Assembly (NCBI RefSeq): GCF_003205515.1
Contig: NZ_KZ826490.1
Location: 36,391-100,390, forward strand
Direction: 5' to 3'
DNA from: Litorivita pollutaquae
GTDB taxonomy: Bacteria; Pseudomonadota; Alphaproteobacteria; Rhodobacterales; Rhodobacteraceae
Length of the DNA stretch: 64,000 nucleotides
The translations under genes and the position numbers were made by a program. How positions within the stretch are numbered: the first letter of the stretch is position 1; the number at the start of each line of letters is the position of its first letter. Below, one piece after another: positions 53,881-62,240 of the stretch. The notes beneath the pieces were generated by a model. It saw only the letters and a list, made by a program, of their open reading frames with translations, did no database searches and was not told where the DNA came from.

Positions 53881-54366
53881 TCAGGCTGGCCGACTGGGGC
53901 GTGGATCGTTGACGATCCTGGCACCAAGCTCTTCGACCATGTCGATGTAGGCGGTTAGAGAGACAGCCCGGCCAGGACCCCAAGGTTCAGGGTCGACCGG
54001 TCCGTCCCGTGTCACGCGGGGCAGGTTCGCGAATGCGATGACATCGGTGACGGGTCGAATATCGATGAACGGCGTGCCTCGTGCGACCGCTAGAGCGGCC
54101 AAGGGAAAGCGCTCGATTGGCGCGAAAGTCGACACGCTGGTCCAGCCGAGCTGGACAAACGTCCCGCCATCGCCGCGGGTCACATGGGCGTTCGACAATG
54201 TCGCCGCCTGCCTGAGATGGACGAGATCGCGCAACACGGTCTCGCGTTCGAGCCGCCGTGCCAGTTTCAGCTGGCCAGTTCGGCGCAGTTCCTTGTGCCG
54301 CCACCAGGAGGCGGCGGTCGCGCGCAGCACGCGCAAGACACCTGTTTGCATGGGAATGCCCTTCAT
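53881..54366 (-). CDS. Conserved plasmid protein of unknown function
   Basis: A 161-residue basic protein beginning MKGIPMQTGVLRVLRATAASW, with a helical N-terminus and a FIDIRPVTDVIAFANLPRV strand segment. It lies upstream of the ArdC-like gene in the same direction. No recognised family. Confidence 0.6.
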   Translation of the reverse strand: MKGIPMQTGVLRVLRATAASWWRHKELRRTGQLKLARRLERETVLRDLVHLRQAATLSNAHVTRGDGGTFVQLGWTSVSTFAPIERFPLAALAVARGTPFIDIRPVTDVIAFANLPRVTRDGPVDPEPWGPGRAVSLTAYIDMVEELGARIVNDPRPSRPA

Positions 54367-54457
54367 CAGGAAAGACAGACCGGAACCCGGCCCGGACCCG
54401 TCCGAGGAACCCCAAAGCCCCTCATCCGTCAGTCACAAAACCCGAAGGACACTTTCA

Positions 54458-54487
54458 CTTTTCCCGGCCCCACCAGCCCGGGAAAAG
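54458..54487. terminator. Perfect 10-bp hairpin in a gene-free stretch
   Basis: CTTTTCCCGG and CCGGGAAAAG form a perfect stem with a 10-base loop. It lies in the 331-bp gap 54367-54697, which shows no gene. The A/T arms make it a plausible terminator in either direction. It is more than 200 bp from the Fic stop (54698), so it may belong to another feature. Confidence 0.5.
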
Positions 54488-54697
54488 AACTTCAGGGGCC
54501 GGCACGGCCCCAGTTTTCTTCATTGCACGCAGAAACTCCGGATCGGCAACGAACATCGGCAATGCCAGACCTAAGAGTTCCATTTTTAGAATTTATATCA
54601 ATGAATAATGGCAAATCTCAGATCGGCAATTTTTTCTGGCGACTGTCTGACATATCCTGGCGGTGCTTGTCCTGAGCACCGGATGCGACAAGCCTCT

Positions 54698-55792
54698 TCA
54701 CTTCGCTGACAGGGAATAGCTGGTACTACGTCCACCAGCGTCATCTTTCTCAAGTGCTCCCAAGTCGATCAGGTCCAGGATGTCGCGATATGCGGTGTCC
54801 TGCGAACACTTCTCGATCTTCGCATATTTCGACGTCGTGAGTTTTCCTTCGAACCCATCCAGGAGGCGGTTAAGCATGTCCCGCTGGCGGTCGTTTATGT
54901 TGGCCGTTCCGTATTTCTCCCAGAACCGCGCCTTTTGAAACACGGCCTCCAGAATGATCTCTGCGCCATCAAAAGCACGGTCGAGGCAATTGAGGAACCA
55001 ATTGAGCCAGGCGGTAACATCAAGCCCGCCCTTCTGCGTCGTCTCGAGCATATCATAATAGGCGCTCCGCTCCTGCCGGATTTGGGTCGACATGCTGTAA
55101 AACCGCTGTGAACTGCGTTCGGATCGAGCCAACGCCATATCCGCGATCGCACGCGCAATGCGCCCGTTGCCATCGTCGAAGGGGTGGATCGTGACGAACC
55201 ACAGATGTGCAATTGCGGCATGAACAACTGGATCCGTGTCAGGGACCTGATTGAACCAGGTCAGAAACCGCCCCATCTCTGTATCAAGCCGTGCTGCTCC
55301 CGGCGCCTCAAAATGCACGCGTTCACGACCCATAGGTCCTGATACAACTTCCATAGGGCCTTCACGCCACTGCCCCACGGTGATCCGGGTCATTCCGCTT
55401 CGCCCGGTTGGGAAAAGGGCGGCATGCCAGCCGAACAATCGCTCTGCGTCCAGTGGTTGGTCATACGCTTGCGTCGCGTCCAGCATCATCTCGACGACCC
55501 CATCGACATGGCGATCAGACGGGATCAGCCCGCCGATTTCGAGCCCCAGCCGTTTTGCGATAGACGACCGAACCTGATCTTTGTCGAGCGTCTCGCCTTC
55601 GATCTCGCTGCTCTTGACGACATCACTGGTGAGAGTTCGCAACATCGCTTCGTTTCGAAGATCAAAGCCAAGGCCTTCCATGCGTCCCAAGAGCTTGCCT
55701 TGTCGGTGGCGGACAGCGGCAAGTTGTGAAGACAGCTTGGCCTTGTCCCAAGAAAACTGCGGCCAGTCAGTGATTTCGTGAATGTAGGTCAT
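54698..55792 (-). CDS. fic: Fic-domain protein (DUF4172-type)
   Basis: A 364-residue class II Fic protein. The N-terminal inhibitory helix carries S61-x-x-x-E65-G66, matching (S/T)xxxE(G/N). The catalytic motif HPFDDGNGR is at 203-211, and the C-terminus holds a winged-helix-like DNA-binding segment (KLTTSKYAKIEKCSQDTAYRD). Fic enzymes AMPylate target proteins; the N-terminal helix keeps them off. It is separate from the repABC operon but adjacent and in the same direction. ATG 55792 follows GCGCAAAAT, a weak RBS. It may act as a toxin-antitoxin-like maintenance function. Confidence 0.92.
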   Translation of the reverse strand: MTYIHEITDWPQFSWDKAKLSSQLAAVRHRQGKLLGRMEGLGFDLRNEAMLRTLTSDVVKSSEIEGETLDKDQVRSSIAKRLGLEIGGLIPSDRHVDGVVEMMLDATQAYDQPLDAERLFGWHAALFPTGRSGMTRITVGQWREGPMEVVSGPMGRERVHFEAPGAARLDTEMGRFLTWFNQVPDTDPVVHAAIAHLWFVTIHPFDDGNGRIARAIADMALARSERSSQRFYSMSTQIRQERSAYYDMLETTQKGGLDVTAWLNWFLNCLDRAFDGAEIILEAVFQKARFWEKYGTANINDRQRDMLNRLLDGFEGKLTTSKYAKIEKCSQDTAYRDILDLIDLGALEKDDAGGRSTSYSLSAK

Positions 55793-55811
55793 ATTTTGCG
55801 CATTCCTTGCG

Positions 55812-55842
55812 GAGATTATACCGCATAATCTCGTCAAGACAA
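55812..55842 (-). promoter_or_regulatory. fic promoter with overlapping operator dyad
   Basis: On the minus strand TTGTCT (55842-55837) and TATAAT (55820-55815) are 16 bp apart. A perfect dyad GAGATTAT-ACCGC-ATAATCTC (55812-55832) covers the -10 box. A second dyad TGCGGAGA...TCTCCGCA lies at 55862-55890. These look like autoregulatory sites for the Fic protein's DNA-binding tail. Confidence 0.65.
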
Positions 55843-55937
55843 CAATAACTGCCGCAAAATCTGCGGAGAATACAGGCGGCAATCTCCGCATGCCCCACCT
55901 GGAACTCTGAACGTGGAAAAACTGCGTCCCCATCCCA

Positions 55938-57299
55938 TTATGCAGCCTGCCCGCTCAATCGACCATAGAAGCTGCGCTCGAGATGCAGCTCCCCTGCCCC
56001 GGCTTTCTCGACCATCCCACGCAGATATCCGCCCGGTGACGCCACTTCGCCGGCGCAATGCTTGTCGAACGTGAGAACCAGCGCCGCAGTCGCGATTTGT
56101 GGCCCAAGTCGGTCCTGCGCGAGGTTCCAGGCGTGTTCAGAAACGCCGATCATCGGCCTCAACTGCCCCACAACACGGTGCAGATCGCCCCAATCCTTCA
56201 GATATCCGCCCATATTGCGCGCCCACGACGCAAATTCAGGACAGGCTTGCATGACTGTCGGCAGATCAAGAGCTGCCCCGCGCTTCTTGCGCGTTTCAGC
56301 CACCCAATTTTCCAACTCCCTATCAACGCGCTCTTCCGGTGGCGCATTTGGCACCACGCTCGCCGCTTCCTCTTTTTCTGAGGAATTACAGGTTACAGGA
56401 TTAAGTTGATTTGTAATTAGTATATGAGGTTCGGAAATGACCTCCCTGGGGTCCATTTCTTGAGTCTTCTGAAGTACTTGCTCGGTGGTTTCGGCTGTGT
56501 TTTCCACAGCCTCGTCCGCCCGAACTGCCTTGAGATAGGCCACCTCGACACGCTCCTGAAGCTCCCGGAACCATTCCAAGAGCCGTGTGAGCGTCTCAGA
56601 GGCCGTGTCCCGTCGAGGAAGACGGTCCAGGAGATCCTCAAAGAGGCCTGTGAGCTGCGTCCAGGGGCCTCTCAGAGCGCTGCCGAGCGCCGCTTCGATC
56701 CTGGCGCGGATCATCCGGCGCGCAACCGTGATCTGGCGCTTCAGGCGCTGACACAGCTCACGCTCAGCCTGCAATTCGGCGTGCAACTGCGCGAACTCTT
56801 CGACGCGGGCCGACAGCGGCGACAAATCGAAGCCGTAGGCCTCGATGATGACGCCATCCGCGTCCCTGCGGCCCCACCGCTTGCCGTTGGGGCTGTCTTT
56901 GAAGGAGATCAGCCCGATCTCCGCCAGGCGCCGTGCGTGGCGTTTTAGCGCGGACAGCGAGAAGCCTGTCTGCTCCATCAGATAGGCATTGGATGCCCAG
57001 ACGATCGGGCGGCGTCCCTCCTCCCAGTCCTGGGCCTGTGTGAATGCCCCGAGCGTGTCCAGGAGCATCATATCGCCCGCCTTGAGACCAATATGGGCAC
57101 CCACGCGCTTTATGGCCACGAAGGCCTGTGCCTTGGGAACGGCTGCTTTCTCGCCGACCTGTGCATGTTGCTCAGCCACTGCGAGTCCTGCCGTTGCTTT
57201 GCGCCACCCGGACGGTTGGTTGATATTGGACACACCTCCACCGATCTGAGGCATGCCTGTCCCAGTCGCTCCATGCGGAGCATCATTGAATTTTTTCAT
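55938..57299 (-). CDS. repC: RepC replication initiator
   Basis: A 453-residue RepC of the repABC family with winged-helix DNA-binding regions (ASNAYLMEQTGFSLSALKRHARRLAEIGLI), a long helical linker and a conserved C-terminus (SPGGYLRGMVEKAGAGELHLERSFYGRL). It binds the origin, which usually lies inside repC, and initiates replication. The ATG follows directly on the repB-repC leader, where an inverted repeat around the start may hide the ribosome-binding site. Confidence 0.95.
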   Translation of the reverse strand: MKKFNDAPHGATGTGMPQIGGGVSNINQPSGWRKATAGLAVAEQHAQVGEKAAVPKAQAFVAIKRVGAHIGLKAGDMMLLDTLGAFTQAQDWEEGRRPIVWASNAYLMEQTGFSLSALKRHARRLAEIGLISFKDSPNGKRWGRRDADGVIIEAYGFDLSPLSARVEEFAQLHAELQAERELCQRLKRQITVARRMIRARIEAALGSALRGPWTQLTGLFEDLLDRLPRRDTASETLTRLLEWFRELQERVEVAYLKAVRADEAVENTAETTEQVLQKTQEMDPREVISEPHILITNQLNPVTCNSSEKEEAASVVPNAPPEERVDRELENWVAETRKKRGAALDLPTVMQACPEFASWARNMGGYLKDWGDLHRVVGQLRPMIGVSEHAWNLAQDRLGPQIATAALVLTFDKHCAGEVASPGGYLRGMVEKAGAGELHLERSFYGRLSGQAA

Positions 57300-57383
57300 T
57301 TTTTAGCCAGCAGACAAAGAAATCCCGTTCGCTCAGGAGCGATTTCTCTTGTGTGGTGATTCGGTGGCTGCTAGATTCTAGGT

Positions 57384-57446
57384 GTCTAATCTAAGAATTG
57401 CGCTTTGCGCAGCAGCCCTCGAAGCTCCGGTTTCGGGGGTTTTTCT
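57384..57446 (+). ncRNA. Predicted counter-transcribed RNA between repB and repC
   Basis: The repB-repC gap holds a plus-strand promoter (TTGTGT at 57349-57354, 17-bp spacer, TAGATT at 57372-57377). A terminator about 60 nt further on has the stem CCCTCGAA/TTCGGGGG at 57416-57439, followed by TTTTTCTTT. This is the place and orientation of the ctRNA (incompatibility alpha) that inhibits repC translation in repABC plasmids. On the opposite strand, GAAATC...GATTTC near the repC start can pair to control it. Confidence 0.75.
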
Positions 57447-57475
57447 TTGCTCGCCTTCCTCCTTTCTGCTCGTCC

Positions 57476-58444
57476 TCAGTTTTCATCCGTCCGGTTTACA
57501 GTTGTAAACTCGGCGTAGGATCTCTTGATGATTTCAGCCAGGTTGTCGTCGAGCCATTCCGCAAACTGCGCATTGGCACCTGATTTCTTGACTGACATCG
57601 ATACAGAACCGCGACCTGTCTTGATCGTCACGCCCTCGACTGGTGTCACTTCAGAGGTGACGTTGCCTTGTCGCGCCCCTCGCTTGGAGGCTTCTTTCAA
57701 CAGCACTTCCAATCGGTCGTCGGAACTCACTTCCTGACCGCAGTTTTTTAGAACGGACAGAGCAACCTTCTCAGTGAGCTTTTTGGAGATGAAGAGCTCC
57801 GCAAGAGCGGTCCATTTGGGTCTGCCAGATTTCGGCGCAGCCCCAACAAGATCACCTACCTTTACCGGCACGTTCTGGGTCACTTTCATCAAATGCGATA
57901 GACCTGAGGCGGACAGGCTCAAAACCTGCCTCACCGTGGGAGTGGCATGACCGGCCTCCAGGATAGCTTCTGCAAAACGCGCCTTTTCGTAGAATGAAAG
58001 GTTGCGGCGGGCAGCGTTTTCCAAACCTTTTGCAAGAAGAGCCGTTTGGTCATCGATGTCTTGGACATTGGAGCGAACCTTGATGCCAAGTTCCCGGCAG
58101 GCTCTCAGTCGCCGCCGACCATAGATTGCCTCATACCGCCCTTCGGACTTCGCCTTTCGAACAAGGATTGGGACTTGTTGTCCACCATCCCGGATGCTGT
58201 TCTTGAGAGCATCGAACCCTGCGCCGTCATCGTCGGAGTTTACAGCTGTAAACTCGTCGAGCCGGTCCGTTGGACCCCAGTCATCAATTAGGTCCGGATC
58301 TATTTCACGAATTGCAGCAAGAGACCCCTGCAGCGCTCCGAGAGCAGGTGCACTTGTCTTCGCGACCTTTTCCGCCGACTTTGCACCAGACCGCGCAATA
58401 GCGCTGGCAATACCGGACATTTCTTGGAGTGATTTCCTAGCCAT
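57476..58444 (-). CDS. repB: RepB (ParB-type) partition protein
   Basis: A 322-residue DNA-binding partition protein with an N-terminal RepA-interaction segment, a ParB domain (GGQQVPILVRKAKSEGRYEAIYGRRRLRACRELG) and a HTH region (TVRQVLSLSASGLSHLMK). It binds parS and links the plasmid to RepA. ATG 58444 overlaps the repA stop (TAATG). Two parS-like palindromes lie inside the coding region, near the 5' and 3' ends, both encoding a (E)FT-V-N peptide. Confidence 0.95.
   Translation of the reverse strand: MARKSLQEMSGIASAIARSGAKSAEKVAKTSAPALGALQGSLAAIREIDPDLIDDWGPTDRLDEFTAVNSDDDGAGFDALKNSIRDGGQQVPILVRKAKSEGRYEAIYGRRRLRACRELGIKVRSNVQDIDDQTALLAKGLENAARRNLSFYEKARFAEAILEAGHATPTVRQVLSLSASGLSHLMKVTQNVPVKVGDLVGAAPKSGRPKWTALAELFISKKLTEKVALSVLKNCGQEVSSDDRLEVLLKEASKRGARQGNVTSEVTPVEGVTIKTGRGSVSMSVKKSGANAQFAEWLDDNLAEIIKRSYAEFTTVNRTDEN
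57494..57509. promoter_or_regulatory. parS-like palindrome 1 (one mismatch), in repB 3' end
   Basis: GTTTACAGTTGTAAAC differs from the perfect palindrome by one base. It lies 18 bp before the end of repB. Confidence 0.7.
58236..58255. promoter_or_regulatory. parS-like palindrome 2 (perfect), in repB 5' part
   Basis: A perfect 20-bp palindrome GAGTTTACAGCTGTAAACTC. It lies inside repB. Confidence 0.85.
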
Positions 58445-59628
58445 TATGAACGTCCCCACGCTTGCTGGATCATCCGCTCGACTTCTTCTCCCACCGCATC
58501 CATGGAGCCCTTGGCGCGGTCATAGGTCGCTCGCGTCATCTCAGAACGAACAACTTCATAGATCGACTGCTTGAGCATCGTAGCGTCGCTGATTGCTGTG
58601 CTCTTCAGCGCAGTCGCCGACATGACCCGATCTTGAAACAAGGCGCGCATGAACGAAGTGAGCTGCTGCGAAGGCACATCGGTTGGCTCGTCGCGGGTGA
58701 CCAAAAACTTGAAATGATCGTATTGCAGCGTCGCGCCGGCGTCTTCAATCACCCCCATGTACGCACCTGCGAGTTCGAGAAACTGGGCCGTGGACGACAC
58801 ATCCAGCATGGACGGCGTGAGAGGCACGAGCAGCGAACTCGCCGCTGCCATCCCTGCGATTGTCAGGAACCCGAGCTGCGGCGGACTATCCACAAGAACC
58901 AAGTCAAAATCATTTTCCACCTGGACAAGCGCGTTCCGAATGCGTGTGAAAAACGGCTGATCCGGGTTCGAATGAACCGCGGATTCCGTTTCAAACTCGG
59001 AGAGGATCAACCGCGACGGAGCGATTGACAGGCCGGGAAAATAGGTCGGCTGCACGACATCAGCCATCTCGACCGGATCATCGTACCGGATCGCGTCGTA
59101 AATCGTCAGCCCATCAAACTCGATCTCCGGGCTAATCCCACACATCGATGTAAGCGAGCCTTGCGGGTCGAGGTCCACAGCGAGCACCCTGTAACCACGT
59201 AGCGCAAAATAGTGGGCAAGGTGAATCGTCGTGGTACTTTTGCTGCTGCCACCTTTGAAGTTCATCAGCTGCCAAATCTGGAGCTTCTCCTCAGGGGAGC
59301 GGCGGGGCACATATCGGCCCTTTGTACGAGACGAGCGCTCGAGGATCTCTCGTGCGTTCCAAATCTCTTGGGCGGAGTAATACCGGCGGCCACCACGGAT
59401 GTCGCTTGGCTCAGGAACCGTTCCCTCGGCATGCACTTTTCGCATGAACTGGCCAGATACACCCAACAACTCGGCGACCTCCGGAGCAGCGAAGGCACGC
59501 AGCGACTTTGTGTTGTCTGGTGCGAAAGCCGCAAGAAGGTGCTCTCTGATCGCCGCGTTCAGCCGTTCGGAAATTTCGGTTGCGAGGGCTGATGGCCTTT
59601 CGGTACTAAGCGGTGTCACTGGAATCAT
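58444..59628 (-). CDS. repA: RepA (ParA-type) partition ATPase
   Basis: A 394-residue ParA-family Walker ATPase with an N-terminal DNA-binding region (PEVAELLGVSGQFMRKVHAEG) and deviant Walker A KGGSSKST at residues 125-132. The Walker A' motif is in LVLVDSPPQLG and switch residues are near MLDVSSTAQFL. It moves plasmid copies with RepB and represses the operon by binding the repA upstream region. It is the first gene of repABC. Confidence 0.95.
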   Translation of the reverse strand: MIPVTPLSTERPSALATEISERLNAAIREHLLAAFAPDNTKSLRAFAAPEVAELLGVSGQFMRKVHAEGTVPEPSDIRGGRRYYSAQEIWNAREILERSSRTKGRYVPRRSPEEKLQIWQLMNFKGGSSKSTTTIHLAHYFALRGYRVLAVDLDPQGSLTSMCGISPEIEFDGLTIYDAIRYDDPVEMADVVQPTYFPGLSIAPSRLILSEFETESAVHSNPDQPFFTRIRNALVQVENDFDLVLVDSPPQLGFLTIAGMAAASSLLVPLTPSMLDVSSTAQFLELAGAYMGVIEDAGATLQYDHFKFLVTRDEPTDVPSQQLTSFMRALFQDRVMSATALKSTAISDATMLKQSIYEVVRSEMTRATYDRAKGSMDAVGEEVERMIQQAWGRS

Positions 59629-59726
59629 GTGGTTGCCCCAAATTCAAACATGTGGCTTTTTTCGCGCCACTTGGGGATAAAAGGTGTGATTCACCCAGTT
59701 AAGTCAAGATTTTTCGCATATATAGT

Positions 59727-59748
59727 GTCTAATTAGGCAGAACTAGAC
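59727..59748. promoter_or_regulatory. Dyad upstream of repA, possible RepA operator
   Basis: GTCTAATT and AACTAGAC (7 of 8 complementary) with a 6-bp spacer lie about 100 bp before repA, next to an ATATATA stretch that could hold the -10 box. This is the expected position for RepA autorepression. Confidence 0.45.
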
Positions 59749-59776
59749 TACATGCGCCGTCCATTAAACCATTCGT

Positions 59777-59792
59777 GTTTACAGCTGTAAAC
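59777..59792. promoter_or_regulatory. parS-like palindrome 3 (perfect), upstream of repA
   Basis: GTTTACAGCTGTAAAC, a perfect 16-bp palindrome 149 bp upstream of repA. The rest of the gap 59793-60007 shows no other feature I can support. Confidence 0.85.
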
Positions 59793-60007
59793 ACTCCGGC
59801 AGGACAGGTTGCCCGCGGGAAACCCTACTCAGACTTCGGTCGAACCCCAGAGAATCACTCGCTGAACCATGTCATCATCCTGGATTGCAGTCTTGCCAAG
59901 ATTGGCGTTGAGGACAAAATCCTGGATCGCCAGGGTGAAGTAGGCGGCCCCGGCCACATACTTCTGCGTCTTCCAAGTGCCGTTGCGTTCAACCAGGAGA
60001 CCACGGG

Positions 60008-60208
60008 ATGAGCAGACGACAACTCAGTGCATGGGGCAACGCGATTCCCGCTGGCAACCGGCTCAACAGCGACCTCATTGTAGGAGCTCAAGGTCGAGAC
60101 CAAACCGGCGCTCTTGGCAGACTCGGTTTTGGCGCTTTCGCACTCAAACAAATGGAGGTCAATGCTGTGCGCCTTTATTTTGGTGATGCAATGATAACCA
60201 GAGCGTAG
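60008..60208 (+). CDS. Possible small protein
   Basis: A 66-residue frame starting MSRRQLSAWGNAIPAGN behind a fair RBS (AGGAGA, 6 bp before the ATG). The C-terminus is LYFGDAMITRA. No family is recognised, and an overlapping open frame exists on the other strand, so it could be chance. Confidence 0.3.
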   Translation: MSRRQLSAWGNAIPAGNRLNSDLIVGAQGRDQTGALGRLGFGAFALKQMEVNAVRLYFGDAMITRA

Positions 60209-60395
60209 GAGTCCAAGGTTGTGAAATCCTAAAAGCGAAGCGGGGAAGGGTAGGGGGACGGGAGATTTCAATGCGAGAAATGACCGGCAGGGTTTGAGAA
60301 GGCTCCAAAAGGATAACCAACTTAACCGGGGCGTTTCGCACGAGCATAAAATCCGCCGACGCCAACGTGAAGCACAACGTCACGGCGATGGTCCC

Positions 60396-60731
60396 AAGGC
60401 GGATCGCGCCGAGGAAGTACTAGGGCAGGGGCCTAGGATCAGCGTTCAAGTTGAACGAAGCGCTGGCCAATTGCCGCAGGAAGGCAGGGCTCAGTTGGGA
60501 GGACACCGGGGTTTTTCTTGCCGGCATCCAGTCTTTGTGCCCGGTCGAGGACCTGACGGTGCAAACCCATCAGGTGGGCCGTGCATTGGCGGAGAAATAC
60601 CAGCTATCGGTCAATGACGCGATGGTCGTGTCGGCCGAGTTGATCTCTGGGTGCACGACGTTGAGGGGTGAGGACATGCACGACGGATTGCTCATCTAGG
60701 GTCAGTTGCGCGTCGTCAATCCGTTTGTCTA
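60396..60731 (+). pseudogene. Decayed PIN-domain (VapC-like) toxin
   Basis: Three pieces of a PIN-domain ribonuclease are visible. KADRAEEVLGQGPRISVQ runs from 60396; a 2-base loss near 60450 shifts the frame; LNEALANCRRKAGLSWEDTG and THQVGRALAEKYQLSVNDAM follow from 60451; and an in-frame TAG at 60697-60699 separates GLLI from the usual ending GQLRVVNPFV. The SVNDAM motif with its catalytic Asp remains. The N-terminus with the first catalytic Asp is missing or further decayed, and no antitoxin is recognisable. It is certainly non-functional as a toxin. Confidence 0.8.
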
Positions 60732-61615
60732 ACCAGCAAACCAAGACGCTCGGCCCGTTCCAACAGCATTTTCACCGAAGATGGCTGCCAACTTGTCCGT
60801 CCGCGTGGTGTGCGCTCACGCATCGATTCCAGCCGATCGCAGATCGCCACTAGCGTGATGTCCGGGTCCGCGCCCTTGATGGCAGCGACGATCGCGGGCA
60901 GGCGGTCGTCGGTTTCGCGACGTCCGGCGCGGCCCAGAACCTCGGCGGGCAGGAACCCGTCGCGCACATAGGCTTTCACGGCGCGCAGCAGGCGGCTTTG
61001 CGTCCAGCGGCGATCATGGGGCAGGGGGCCGTTGATGATCCGCAACATGTCTTCCCAAGCCATATCGGGCCGCAGGCGGCGCACATGGGGCACCCAATCC
61101 TGCGCGGTCTCGTTCAGCCGCTCCATGTAGCCGTCTTGCCGCGCCAGTCGCACCTTGCGTAGCGCCGCTGGATCGCGGGCGCGCAGGCCCGGGTTGCCGC
61201 CGACTCGGCCCTTAGTACGGGCGCTCGCCAGCCCCGCCTTGGTGCGTTCCCGGATCAGCGCGCGTTCGAACTCGGCCGCGGCGCCCAGAACCTGCAGCGT
61301 GAACTTGCCTTGTGGCGATGCCGTGTCGATGGGGTCCTGGAGAGAACGGAAGAAAGCCCCCTTGGCCTCCAGACGTTCGATCACCTCCAGCAAGTGCGAC
61401 AGAGACCGTGCAAGCCGGTCGATCCGAACGACAACCAGCGTGTCGCCGCTCTGGACGCGTTCGAGCACGCGGGCAAGTACTGGCCGCGCACGATTGCCGC
61501 CTGAGGCGTGTTCTTCAAAGATCTCTACGCAACCCGCAGATTGAAGGGCCTCAGACTGGGGCAGGGGGGTCTGATCCTCTGTGGAAACTCGCGCGTAGCC
61601 TATCAAGGGCATCAA
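60716..61615 (-). CDS. Serine recombinase (resolvase/invertase)
   Basis: A 299-residue serine recombinase: catalytic Ser in YARVST (residue 11), the conserved VRIDRLARSLSHLLEVI and EFERALIRERTKAGLASAR, and a large C-terminal part (about residues 150-299) longer than in Tn3 resolvases (about 185 residues). This resembles TniR-like or other transposon resolvases with an added C-terminal domain. The stop overlaps the end of the PIN pseudogene. A res site may lie in 61616-61700, where GTTTTACA and TGTAAAC half-sites are visible. Confidence 0.88.
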   Translation of the reverse strand: MMPLIGYARVSTEDQTPLPQSEALQSAGCVEIFEEHASGGNRARPVLARVLERVQSGDTLVVVRIDRLARSLSHLLEVIERLEAKGAFFRSLQDPIDTASPQGKFTLQVLGAAAEFERALIRERTKAGLASARTKGRVGGNPGLRARDPAALRKVRLARQDGYMERLNETAQDWVPHVRRLRPDMAWEDMLRIINGPLPHDRRWTQSRLLRAVKAYVRDGFLPAEVLGRAGRRETDDRLPAIVAAIKGADPDITLVAICDRLESMRERTPRGRTSWQPSSVKMLLERAERLGLLVRQTD

Positions 61616-61810
61616 ATCATGCTTTTTGCAGTTTTACATATCACTAATAAACGACGATTTGTAAACGAATGCAAGCAAGTGTTCTCTCGGCGCGCTGGTG
61701 CATAATCCCTTGGTTTCCTAGGGCAGAGCGCGAACTGAGAGGTTCTGCCGGCAGTCGCGCGCGCGTACTATATAAAGGGCGCAAGCAGCGGCCACAAAAA
61801 CGCTTGGGTA

Positions 61811-61838
61811 ATGTGCAAAAGATCAGTATTTTGCGCAT
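61811..61838. promoter_or_regulatory. Dyad directly before the 61839 frame
   Basis: ATGTGCAAAA and TTTTGCGCAT (9 of 10 complementary) flank GATCAGTA and end at the base before ATG 61839. It would block ribosome or polymerase access when bound. It looks like an operator or translational hairpin. Confidence 0.5.
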
Positions 61839-62111
61839 ATGAAGCCACAAACCTCTACTTTGATTGATGATTACGACGCCCCTCTCATCACCACCGAGGG
61901 GGATGAAGAGGTTCACGAAGACGATCTCTGGTTCCTGCCTGGACCACTCGAAGAAGAACCGGATGATTTGCCTCCCGGCCCGCGGGCGGAACCGCCCGAC
62001 ACTGCTGTCATCGAAGACTGGGCAAAGGCAGAAGGCGTTCACGCTTCGCGACTGGCAAGAGTGGCTGGACGCCTGGGGGCTTTGGATGACCGGCTGTCGC
62101 GTAGCCTTTAA
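61839..62111 (+). CDS. N-terminal fragment of a plasmid protein, truncated by a transposon
   Basis: A 90-residue acidic frame (MKPQTSTLIDDYDAPLITTE...VIEDWAKAEGVHASRLARVAG) ending LGALDDRLSRSL. The last ten residues run into the repeat array of the neighbouring transposon. The sequence resembles the beginning of DUF1612/HTH-type plasmid proteins, but this is a tentative call. The most likely reading is a gene cut off by the transposon insertion at about 62095. Confidence 0.45.
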   Translation: MKPQTSTLIDDYDAPLITTEGDEEVHEDDLWFLPGPLEEEPDDLPPGPRAEPPDTAVIEDWAKAEGVHASRLARVAGRLGALDDRLSRSL

Positions 62112-62211
62112 TTGTGAGATAGGAAATTCAACGAAATCAACGGTCGCCCTTTGCCCTTAAATATGAGATTTTGTCTTTAATTCCGATATTTTTGCCCTTA
62201 AACCTGAGACA
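62105..62211 (+). repeat. Four 17-bp direct repeats at the transposon end
   Basis: Copies of (C)CCTTAA(A/T)..TGAGAT(A/T) at 62105-62121, 62154-62170, 62174-62190 (weakest) and 62195-62211; the last three are spaced 20-21 bp. Arrays of this kind at the ends of Tn7- and Tn5053-like elements are transposase-binding sites. Confidence 0.75.
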
Positions 62212-62240
62212 GGGTTCGCAGCTTCGTGTGGCAAATATTG

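Noticed and set aside
59855..60271. Minus-strand frame of 138 codons upstream of repA
   Set aside because: No domain, no RBS, Ser/Pro-rich chance composition, and it overlaps a plus-strand frame with a better RBS.
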